NCBI GenBank assembly: GCA_014904845.1
Contig: MU119262.1
Coordinates: forward strand, 62,001-126,000
Direction: 5' to 3'
DNA from: Acephala macrosclerotiorum
Taxonomy: Eukaryota; Ascomycota; Leotiomycetes; Helotiales; Mollisiaceae
Length of the DNA: 64,000 bases
The notes beneath the pieces were generated by a model that was not told the DNA's origin, did not search any database, and saw only the letters and a program-made list of their open reading frames with translations. Shown here one piece after another: positions 33,432-43,081 of the stretch. Position 1 is the stretch's first letter. Every line of letters begins with the position of its first letter. The position numbers were made by a program, and so were the translations under genes.

Positions 33432-34474
33432 CTAAAGGGCTGCTTCGGAGTGCGCAAAGCGACAATCCCTATTATTTTCTTTCAAATTTGAACCTCCACC
33501 TTTTATACAATCCAGGCAAAGACTAGTGATTGAAGATAAATGCTTCGCCTTGATTTCCAAAAGAAGAGGTTTGTATGGGGCCTCGCAAGCATCACACTGA
33601 CAATAAGTTCTGGTCGAGTTGCTCTCTGGGATCCAGGATATTCTTTGCATGATAGTCGAGAGGCTTGCCTGACGAAATTTCTCTGACAACGGCCACAGCG
33701 AAGACCCATGTAAGCCGCGAAAATATGCGTGCGCCAGCTCATTTCTGTATTTACATGTCGTCGTTGTCAGGATCGGAGTAGCTACGTCTTCAATAGCTTT
33801 TTGTAAACTCGCTTGAACTGCTCCTCTTTGGACTTCAAGGTCCACTGAAATCGTCAGTTTACACGTGGGTAGATCAGAGACATTTCAAGTATACCTAGGA
33901 GACTCTTTGGGACCATATCAAATCCATCGAGTACTCTATGCGTATCGAAAGGCCCCACTTGATTTAGGATCGCCTTTTTCGACAATTTCGCAAAGGCCTC
34001 CGCGCAGTCCAAGGCATATGCCACCGCTAGAAGTCCCTCGAAGCCGTCTTCGCATTTCGACGTTTCCCATTTCTGAAGCCATAGTATACTCCATGCTGAA
34101 ATGGCTTTCGCAACATTGTACTTGTCGCAGAGTACAGCAAGAGCTTTTAACTGGGAAAACTTCACATTTCGTGGGATATGATCAGTTCGGAAATGCAAGC
34201 AGTTGCAGAGGAGGGTCATGGCTTCGGGATCATCTTCAGGTAATGGGACTTCGGAAGGATAGCCTGAATTTAGGCTGCTACCTTCTTCGAATCGTGGACT
34301 GAACATGGCGGCGAAGACGGGGGAAGCCAGGCTAAGAACCTTGGAGGAGACGAGGAGACGCGCTGTGAGCTTACCACAACTCACAATGAAGAGGACGTCA
34401 CCATCCGAGTCAATTTTAACCATTTCTTCGCTGGGAGGCTGTGGAGGAACCATTGTGAGTGTAAGGTGATACAA
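33432..34474 (-). CDS. BTB/POZ-domain protein
   Basis: 330 residues from two exons joined over a 50 bp intron (33845-33894, GTATAC to TTCAG, phase 1). The BTB fold is near the N-terminus: KIDSDGDVLFIVSCGKLTAR, LLVSSKVLSLASPVFAAMFS, then PLPEDDPEAMTLLCNCLHF. BTB domains pair proteins and often serve as adaptors for cullin-3 ubiquitin ligases, but this fungal group is uncharacterised. The C-terminal part has two cysteine pairs, CQCDAC and CLDC, possibly a metal site. A second in-frame start lies seven codons downstream (34453) and could be the real one. No frame break. Fungal genomes carry many such fast-changing BTB genes. Confidence 0.85.
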
Positions 34475-35216
34475 TGAGATATTTCAATCCTCCATAACCA
34501 CTTTTCTGAAGATAGGGTGGTGTCAGCTTAGTCAGCTAAGGGCCAATCTCACATGCGGGCGCGCTAAAATGAAGGAAGTAGCCCCAGGGCAATTTGATTC
34601 GAACTGCCTTGAAATTATAAAAATTACCCGACCCGGGCTATATCAGTTCTAGCCCTACCTAAAACCGGACCAGTCCGAGCCAATTTGAGTTTCCCGTTGA
34701 AATTAGAACCATCTACCATTGAGAACGCTGCTTCCAACCTTTGACTCGACATTTATGTCACTCGTCTTCCTCGTCCTTTCCTCCTCCTTTCCTCAAATGT
34801 TCATGCTTCTTAATCCTATATCGCGCCCCGTCCAGTATACACAATAGAATGTAGCTCTGCAAAGGATTAAGCTGATGCCGGAATACTGCAAGGGAACGTA
34901 ATTGAGTTCGATAGTCAGGCAAAACACGGCTACTCTACCAAGACCTAAACCGGTGTTGCGATCAAGAAGGAGGATTGCATAATTATTTCTCGGCGGAGTC
35001 CTTGCAATAATGATATAATTCTAGATAAATTTGGTGAAGACAGAGATGTCGTAAAGGTCTTTGATATTGAAGTTGTGACGTGTGCGTGAACAATTAACTA
35101 CTGTGTGGGAACGCTTCGAAACTCTTCTCACTTGGGTGGGGAAAAGCCACCTCGACGAAGTACAATCACTCCCAAGAATCGTTCTCCCATGCTCCTCCCT
35201 CGTCCACTTCCAATAC
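34475..35216. other. Intergenic, no gene seen
   Basis: Promoter side of the BTB gene and the downstream flank of the coiled-coil relics. Nothing else recognised. Confidence 0.4.
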
Positions 35217-35820
35217 CTATTCCTCCCCTTCTTCGCGCTTCGCCTTCACTCGCAACTTATCAGCTAGCCCCTGAATCTCCAACTCCAACCCCTCCTGCTT
35301 CAGCATCCTCCTTTGATAAACCTCATGCGCCCTCTCCCTATATTCCAACAGCGCAGCCTTCACAACTCTCCATTTACGCCAATCAAGGGCCTCATACCGT
35401 GCCTTCGCAGCATCATACACAATACAAGCTTCCTTTCACGCAAACTTATCATCAGTCACCTACACATTCAATACCTTCCACTCCACCTTCAAAATCTCCA
35501 GCCTTTCCTCGAGTTTTCTTTCAAACCCTTTCTCAAGAGCGCCCGTCCATGCTGTCTCCGCTTTCATGCTTTTTTCGAAGCGTTGAACTTCATCGTCTTT
35601 GTGTGCCTGCTTAGTCCTTGCAATGCCGACATCGCGTGCAACCCAGAAAGCGGCAAAACAATTGAGTCCGCAGAAGATTGCATCTAGTGTGAGAGAGTAC
35701 CAGGGAGTTTATTCGAGCCTGGTGGTATACTCGAGCTGCATACACAGCGTAAATATGAGGGGAAGGCCCGAGAAGAAGAGGAGAAGTTCAGGATCGAGTT
35801 GATCGGTATTACCCATCGTG
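35217..35820 (-). pseudogene. Coiled-coil protein relic, copy A
   Basis: From ATG at about 35818 one frame runs to a TAG at 35217-35219 with only three internal stops. It reads MGNTDQLDPELLLFFSGLPL, EYTTRLE then TAA, TPWYSLTLDAIFCGLNCFAA, then charged helices (DEVQRFEKSMKAETAW, FERKLEERLEILKVEWKVL). A TAG and a TGA follow, then YDAAKARYEALDWRKWRVVK and RRMLKQEGLELEIQGLADKL. The stops TAA and TGA fit CAA and CGA changed by C to T. Two membrane-like segments are followed by a coiled coil. Function unknown; part of a tandem trio. Confidence 0.6.
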
Positions 35821-35996
35821 AAAGTTTTGCGATGTGCTCTTTCGGAACTGGTTTCAGGCACGAATTGAGTTGAGGCGGGATGCCGATTTTTGTGATTTAA
35901 AAGAAGTCAGAATTGTGTAGTGGTCAAAATCCGAATCCCGAGTCGTGGCGTGGGTATGGACTGGCTACTAGCGGACTATTCCAAGTTCAAGTTCGG

Positions 35997-36505
35997 TCAC
36001 ATACCTCGACAACTTAACCACATACCAAATGCAGCCACGAGTATGGTGCAGCTCAGAGTCCTCTCCTCTTGCAGCTCCGAAATCTCAAATCCAATCTGTT
36101 CCTCCTCAAGATCATCTTTTGTAACACCGCGTAGAGGCCCCTCAATCTTCTCTATATCATTAGAATAAAGGATTACTACCCTCCAATCGAGTCGCCGTTC
36201 GACCACATCCTTCTTCATCGCCTCGCGTTCCGTCTTCAGCCTCTCCAGTTTCAGCCTCGAGGTTTCGGTTTGTCCTGAAAATCCCCCATGCCCCTCCTCA
36301 ACCCGCCCCTTAGCCCTCTTATACGTATCTCTGACTTCCAAATCATATCCAGACCAGAAAGATCCATAACAAGTCCAAGGATTAGTCGCTCAATTCCAGA
36401 GAAGTACCAGGGAACATCAAAAAATAAGGATTGAATAGATATCAAGAAAATCAGGATGAAGCCCCCTCCGTAAGTGGTGCCGAGAGATGCAGCATGACTT
36501 AGCGG
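35997..36505 (-). pseudogene. Coiled-coil protein relic, copy B
   Basis: Parallel in layout to copy A: VPWYFSGIERLILGLVMDLS (compare TPWYSLTLDAIFCGL), then after a frame change LEVRDTYKRAKGRVEEGHG and a charged helix SRLKLERLKTEREAMKK with VVERRLDWRVVILYS. The frameshift at about 36335 and a missing or altered start show decay. Confidence 0.55.
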
Positions 36506-36659
36506 ACCCGCAGGAAGTCAATGCATTATGCTTCGCGAGGATGCCGGGAATTTGAAGAAATTTCTAATTGTTTGTGTTGTATTTTGCGAAAGATGTGGAA
36601 ATCGGGTCTTGGTGAAGAGAGCAATCGTGACGTGTGGGCAATATGACTAGGTGGAAGCC

Positions 36660-37410
36660 ATTGAAAATAGGTCCCAAACATCACAACCCATCCATCTCCC
36701 TTTCCCTCCCACTCTAAGTCTCAAGATCTTCCGCCGCACCCCTCGCCACCCTGTCCAACTCCCCAACCTTTCGCTCCAAATCCATAATCTCCGCCCTCCA
36801 ACCTCTCAATCAACAAACACCTCTTCTGATAAACCCATCTCAACCTACCCTTTCTATAAAACGCCTCGTCAACCCTTTCTTCTCTTTCTTCCCATAACTA
36901 CCAAGCTACGAACGAGAAACCTCAAAATGCGCGTCAATAATCGCTTCTTTCTACGTAGAACTATCTTGCACCACCTGCTTTTCCACAAAGCTCCTCTGCT
37001 CTCTCAATCTCTCCAGCTTCTCTTTCCAAGTCTCGAGTGGATGTCCCAGAAATCCCTTCCGCAGATATTGGTTGAGGTTGGGAAATTCGACCTCATCTCC
37101 TCTTTGTTCTTCATCCCCCATCCTCACCTCCCCATCTATTCCACATTCCGACCCAACCGATAAGCACCAAAATAACCAATCCCAGAAAGTAGAAACTCTA
37201 ACCCAGACCAATGCCAGACAACATCCATACGCACGGTTTGAACAATCAGGGATGTAGTCAGAAAAGTAGAGGCTGCGAGACGAATGGCGATGGCTCAAAT
37301 GGCAGAGCCGGAGGTGAGGTATTGTGGAAAATGTGGGCGTATCGTACAAGAGGAATCTTGGAAGAGAATGGAGATTTAGACCAGATTTCGTGAGGAAAAA
37401 ATCTTATCTG
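36660..37410 (-). pseudogene. Coiled-coil protein relic, copy C
   Basis: The third member. The readable part is GFLGHPLETWKEKLERLREQ with RSFVEKQVVQDSST, then TAG, then KEAIIDAHFEVSRS, then more stops. The hydrophobic N-terminal part is badly eroded. The charged heptad-like helix and its place in the row tie it to copies A and B. Confidence 0.45.
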
Positions 37411-37923
37411 ATCATAGAAAGAGTGTCTTAGGATGAAATCATGTCATGTTTGTTGGTTGACGGCTACAAACTAGGCGGGAGCACTCCGAGTTTGGGTCCC
37501 AAGTACCAGCATTTGTCGCTAGCGGTCGCAAGGGTTAGCTGCAATTCGGTCGCGCCTCATGGCGAGCCTGAAGGTTGTAATTAGGAGTACATCAATGGAG
37601 AGAATATGCAACTGTTGGAAATAACTGAGTCAACTCAAGCATTACCAGAAAGAGATACGAAGATGTGGAGACTGAGCATTAGGATTAATGACATGGAGAA
37701 AGTCTCCAGAACAAGTTAAGAATACAGAGAACGAAGCCTCGACTCCGAAACACGTCCAGCCTCTCAACGGACGCGATTACCATGATGTACAACCCGAACC
37801 GACAAAGGAAAATCAAGCACAGTCTAGATATACGTCCTGGAAAGAAACTCCCTCATCAGAAGTAAAATCATCTCGTCTGCATCAATAGCCCAGTGGCCAC
37901 GACGGCTTGTTGTATCGTGAGAG
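37411..37923. other. Intergenic, no gene seen
   Basis: Between the relic trio and the 3' end of the membrane-protein gene. No pattern recognised. Confidence 0.4.
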
Positions 37924-39039
37924 CTATTGTGGGAGTTGTTGATAACCACTCTTCTTGGTTTCACCCTTCTTGGTGAGTTGTTGGCGGACAGCGGTAAGTC
38001 CATAGATGAACCAGAAGACTGGGATGATTAGCGACAAAGCAGGAACGATTAACGCGGGCTACTTGCAGATGTTATTCACAACGGCGAAGCTAAACCACGA
38101 AGCAATGACGTATTCCCAACCAACTTGCTTGTGGTCGAAGAAGTAATAAGGGAACTTGTCCTGGACGATGTAGCCGATGTATGTCCAGCCAATGTAGACG
38201 AAAGAGAGGACCGTGATGCCGGCAGTATGGGCGCTGATGGTCTGGAGGCACGTTAGCGGATGATGGACTGGTGAGCTGGAATGAATAACCTCTGGGACCC
38301 TGATGCTGCTGAAGAACAGAACCTCAATGAATCCAACCAAAGCGCTGACACCAAACTTGTTGAGGACGAAGAACGTGGTGAACCATCCATGTTTGAAGAT
38401 TTGGTCGGCTGAGGGAAGGATTGTTAGCTTGAGCCATATATTGCGACCGTGAAGCTCACCAGGAATAGTAGTCTTGTTCTTGGGAACCAAGATAGCCCAG
38501 TGGATCAGAAGAGAAGTGTATGGGAAGCTGTTGGCAGCAGAGTAGTAGATGCTGAACCAGGTTTTATTCTTGGTGGAGGCATGTTGGCGTGGTGGCGACA
38601 AGAATCTCTGGACGCGGGTCGAAGCAGATTGGGTCTGGCTGCCGTGGTGAGGATAGTGGAGGTGCATGTAGGTCCAGGTCTGCAAATGCAGTTAGCATGG
38701 GAGGAGAATATGGAGGGAGGAACTCACGAATGCGATAGCATGGTAGAGAGCTTGAATGAAGTATTGAAGGTTGGAGAACTCGAATACGGTCAACCATCCA
38801 TGGTGGTTGTGCTTGATGTCATAGTCGATGATCATGATGAAGCTAATGACCAAGTAGGCAGCAACGAGACCTCGCAGACCGACGAGAACCTTCTGGCCAA
38901 CGCCGAGCCATGGGGAGTGGCAGACGCGAAGGAAGATGGGCTGCGATTGATGAGCATTGATGCAGAGGATTGGATTGGAGGCACCTACATGATCACCCTT
39001 CTTGCCGTCCTTGGGAAGGAGAGCCGTGGAGGAAGACAT
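37924..39039 (-). CDS. Multi-pass membrane protein of unknown function, six exons
   Basis: 290 residues after removing five short introns: 38941-38988, 38680-38727, 38409-38459, 38242-38289 and 38019-38066. Three of them (48, 51 and 48 bp) are multiples of three without stops, so an unspliced reading looks open but carries odd inserts. The last intron has a GC donor (GCAAGT). Splicing it gives NNIFFWFIYGLTAVRQQL, a natural last helix and tail. The spliced exons add up to exactly 291 codons. Sequence marks: LRVCHSPWLGVGQKVL, TWTYMHLHYPHHG, TWFSIYYSAANSFPY, IHWAILVPKNKTTIP and GWEYVIASWFSFAVVNNI. About six helices. The layout loosely recalls FAR-17a/AIG1-like proteins, but I would not assign that. 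Confidence 0.8.
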
Positions 39040-40257
39040 GGTGTTGGCAGAAACGAGTGAAGAGTGTTCTAGGTGATGTATGAAGACGGGAAACCAAAAC
39101 TTGACGATCTTGCGAGCGCTGCGAACGAAAGTGCGTGAAAGCGTCGAAGATGGATGGTTGTTGATGAAGAGAAGAGAAACGCGAGAAGGAAAGGAAAATG
39201 TAAACAAGACTTGGATATCATGAGGAAGGGATAAGTGAGAGCTTGTGGCAGGAGCCAATGTTCCCGTCGCGGGGGACATTTTGGGGAGGTGCGAACAGAG
39301 GCTCTCGAGTGAGGTTGGATCGCTACCTACCATCACGATTTGAATAGAATTCTGAGTTGAGGAATGTCCCTACACTGGTAGGATATTGCGGAGGTGCGTG
39401 AATGCTCATGTCGAGAACTTTTCCGGGATGTAGGCCCTGAGTTCAAATTGCTTGAAATCCGAAATGTGATGTCCTATAGCCGGCAGGACATTTTGATCTT
39501 GGGAACGCGCTCCACTCTACCCAAGGTAAAGCTTAAATCTAACCTCTTAAATGGCAATGAAAATGTCCCGATAAGAATGGGCTAGTATAGCGTATGGAAA
39601 AGGGTTAGTTTCTTAGACACGGGGTTGCGATCCTGCGTAGAAATAACCTTACGACAGGGATCACGTTCGCGATGTCCAGCGGCGACCAGGGCATTGAAGA
39701 TATAGGCACAGAAGAATGCTGGATTATGAGTATAGATGAGGTGACACTCAAATTCAAACACCTTCGATGTCCCAATTGTTATCGGACATATGAGGAATAG
39801 AACCTGGAAATTCGACTTGTTGCCAGTACCCAGACACACCGCCTTGATGTGACTACACGACCCTAAAGACGGCTCTCCATGAAATCTTCGAAACAGGTTG
39901 AAGGATCGCGTGATGATAGATAAAATCCAAAAGTTGAGAATGGGAGTTGATGGAAAGGAAAGACAGTTCTTGAATGTTGTTAGAGTTCTTATGCATGGCT
40001 GCACAAAGCCTCGGCCGCTTGCACAACTCGCATAAAATTATTCAAACCTCAAAGCTGTCCACAACTCCAAATCTCAACGAGCCCACCAGCTCGCGACAAC
40101 TGCCAGCAGGCTGCCATTCCTTTCCACTTCTCTCTAAGTCGCATATCTCCCCAGACGATCTCTACGAATCTACCTCCCGAAAATAAAGTCTACTCCCGCG
40201 ACAATTCTACAATTCCTCTCTGCAGTATCCTCCAACATCCAAACCTCCAACCTCACC
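39040..40257. other. Intergenic with divergent promoters
   Basis: Start-to-start region between the membrane protein (leftward) and SEC11 (rightward). A minus-strand frame at 39582-40004 has no family pattern and is not called. Confidence 0.4.
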
Positions 40258-40868
40258 ATGCTCTCCGCCCTCCAAAATCCCCGGCAAGCAGCCGCCCAAC
40301 TCCTCAACTTCGGTTTAATCCTCTCAACCGCATTCATGATGTGGAAAGGCCTCTCCGTCGTGGCCGACTCTCCCTCTCCAATCGTCGTCGTTCTATCTGG
40401 ATCCATGGAGCCCGCATTTCAAAGAGGAGATCTGTTGTTTCTTTGGAACAGGAATTTCTTCGAGGAGACGAAGGTTGGGGAGATTGTGGTGTATAATGTT
40501 AAGGGGAAGGATATACCGATTGTTCATCGGTTGGTGAGGAAGTTTGGTACTGGGTGGGTTGCTCCATACTTTCTCACAGACTTTCTCCAGAAGGGCTTGG
40601 ATGACCTTGGATGTATGGGACATTCTGGCTAATATGAGACTGCAGAGACAAGGCAAAGTTACTTACGAAAGGTGACAACAACCTGGCAGACGACACCGAG
40701 CTCTATGCACGCGGACAAGATTACCTGGAGCGAGAGGACATCATTGGCAGCGTTGTAGGATACATACCGTTCGTGGGCTATGTAACAATCATGCTGAGTG
40801 AGCATCCGTGGCTGAAGACGGTAATGCTGGGCATAATGGGCTTGGTAGTTGTGCTGCAGAGAGAGTAA
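40258..40868 (+). CDS. SEC11: Signal peptidase complex catalytic subunit SEC11
   Basis: Endoplasmic reticulum serine protease that removes signal peptides from secretory proteins. 172 residues, a normal length, from two exons joined over a 92 bp intron (40554-40645, GTGGGT to CTGCAG). One N-terminal membrane anchor (about residues 16-38) is followed by the catalytic boxes: [15 protein letters not shown] with the nucleophile serine (about 49), PIVHRLVRK with the histidine (about 90) that replaces the bacterial lysine, and LTKGDNN with the aspartate. The end [20 protein letters not shown] is highly typical. Essential in yeast, so an intact copy is expected. Its neighbour is a ubiquitin E2; the pair marks a conserved block. 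Confidence 0.97.
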
Positions 40869-41476
40869 GGGAAAGTATGGATTTATAGGCGTTCTTCGGT
40901 GGATACCCGACACTGTATGATATCAAAAAGTCCAAAATCGGGTGAGATAATCGTATGGATCATTTAATGCGAATGTATACCCTTTTTGCCGGATAAGTAA
41001 ATTCGAAAGGTGAGCTCGATGGCTGGCTGCTATCCGAATGTTCAAGCCACCCACGTACTTTCAAGCTGAGCTGTCATATACACCTGTCAGCTTCGAACGA
41101 AAATGTCTACGTTGTTCCTCCATATATTCCGAACCATCATATTGTCCCGGAAGACGTGGAACTTCGCAACTTATCTAGTCCCTTTTGGTCTGTTGACAAA
41201 TTTCCTCTTCGGAACCTGCAGCCTCGTCCACCACTAGCACTAGCGGATCGACAGGGATTATGTTCCAAGCTCCAAACTTATGGACTCTGACGTGAAGCAA
41301 GATTCCAAACATACGACAAAGAATACAAATTCTCCGCTACTACTTATACGTGCGTTCTGTCAGCTAGAGCTCGTCTTTCCAAGTACATTTGTTTATTGTT
41401 CTTCGCCTCCAAGAACGCTCTGCAGCCAGCCTCAGCCCTTCCTCGAATTACCCCACTATCCTAGCTGTCAGGCACC
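40869..41476. other. Intergenic, no gene seen
   Basis: The 3' flank of SEC11 and the promoter of the E2 gene; nothing else recognised. Confidence 0.4.
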
Positions 41477-42071
41477 ATGACACAGAAGAGAATCACCAAG
41501 GTATGTTGTGCCCTCCAGATTCTGGCAGTGACATACTAGCAGATGTCCCAAGTATAGAAGGACATTGAACTGACATCGTCTAGGAGCTCCAGGAGGTGTT
41601 GTCGTCTCCCCCACCAGGCATCAAGGTCAACCTCGTTGACGAAAGCAATGTCCACAACTGGAACATCATAATGGACGGCCCAGCCGACTCCCCCTACGTC
41701 GTACGCCCCCCATACCCCCCTTCAACCCCCCTCTCGCTAACGCACATTCTCCCCAGGGCGGCAAATTCCAACTCCTCCTCGTCCTCCCCCCCGAATACCC
41801 ATTCAAGCCCCCCAAAATCAACTTCAAAACCCGTATCTACCACCCCAACGTAACCTTCGACGAGCACGGAAGCATGTGCATCGGTATCCTGAAATCAGAA
41901 GCATGGAAGCCCAGTTCTCGAATCCCTAATGTCTTGACTGCTATTCAACAACTGCTTCTAGAGCCTGTACCCGATGATGCACTCGAGCAAGCTACAGCCC
42001 AGAAGTTCAAGGAGGACAGGAAGGCGTATGATAAGGAGGCTAGGGAAATGACGAAGAAATACGCAAAGTGA
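41477..42071 (+). CDS. Ubiquitin-conjugating enzyme E2
   Basis: Carries ubiquitin as a thioester and passes it to substrates with E3 ligases. 151 residues, a single UBC fold, from three exons: a tiny first exon of 24 bp (41477-41500), 41584-41700 and 41757-42071. Introns are 83 and 56 bp with normal GT-AG ends; the second has a GCTAACG branch site. Motifs: PPEYPFKPPKINF, YHPN (H76-P-N) and the active cysteine in EHGSMCIGIL (C88), then WKPSSRIPNVLTAIQQLLLE. A lysine-rich tail MTKKYAK ends it. It resembles the Ubc14-like fungal group more than Ubc4/5, with modest certainty. Confidence 0.95.
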
Positions 42072-43081
42072 TTGTACCGGGGGGGTGGGACTTTTAGATA
42101 CAGTTGGAGAGAGGCTGGGAGAGGCAGAGCAGAGGTCTCAGGAAACTGATCCATACGAGAGAGTTTTGATTGTATGGCGGCGTTGGGGACATTCAGAGCA
42201 GTCATGAACTTTAGACGTGCTGTATCGGGGGCGTGCTGGAATTACTTTTGCTACCAAATGGGCGTCGATCAGACGCACGCCTCGCTCCGTTTCCTGACTC
42301 GTGCTATTTTTCTTTCTTTTGTTTGTCAAAATCCCCCTCCCGCTGTCAACAGACTCAGCTTGGCCGTTCAACAGGCCAACCATAGGTGGATCTCCAACTC
42401 AATTCGAGACAATTTCTCAAGACTTCAATAGCCTCGCAACAAGCTTCTCCACTTTCGCGTTAAACAGCGGAGATCCCGTCTCCCAAAGGCGCGACACAGG
42501 GGGCCCAGCAGCGCGTATCAGCCACTGAGGCTTGAGACCAGGCAGTTATCCGCCACTATGCCCAAAGTGCACCTGCCAGACCCAAGAACCAGCACCGTCT
42601 CTCCAATAGTTTCCCTCTCAGCAATTAAAGTAAATTAAATTATTCAATTTTGACCTCGGTGCAACGTGCCTTTTCAATAGACTTTGTAAACCTTGTCCAA
42701 ATCGTTGCGCAAGAACTTTGTCTGCGCTCTGTGACAGTTCTGATCCATCGGAAAAGAAACCCGACTTGGATCTTCCAGGTAATATCATCTGCTTGGACCA
42801 CCACAATCACGAAACGTCCGAGATCAGATCCCCCAAAACAAATACACAAAACTCCCATCCCTGGACTCAATTGACCTCTACGGACCTCTTTTCCAACCAT
42901 CAACATCTGCTAGAGCTGGTCCGGACTCTCTTCTCGACGATTGCATCTTCGAAGGACGAAATTCGACTCCGAATTTCAGCGCGTATGGATTTCTGGTAAT
43001 TGGAACAAGGGTTGCGATATCGACCGGGTTTGGGACCTGGAGTGGAGGCCTAGCACCCTGGCAGAGGAATTGCGAAGAAAA
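42072..43081. other. Intergenic and 5' leader of the TBC gene
   Basis: No gene seen. The open frame of the TBC gene extends upstream to 42941, but those 47 codons look like leader DNA. Confidence 0.4.

Noticed and set aside
39582..40004. 140-codon minus-strand frame upstream of SEC11
   Set aside because: No recognisable features; it overlaps the divergent promoter region.
42941..43081. N-terminal extension of the TBC protein
   Set aside because: The extra 47 codons are tryptophan- and arginine-rich with no conserved look; the start at 43082 precedes the typical disordered tail.
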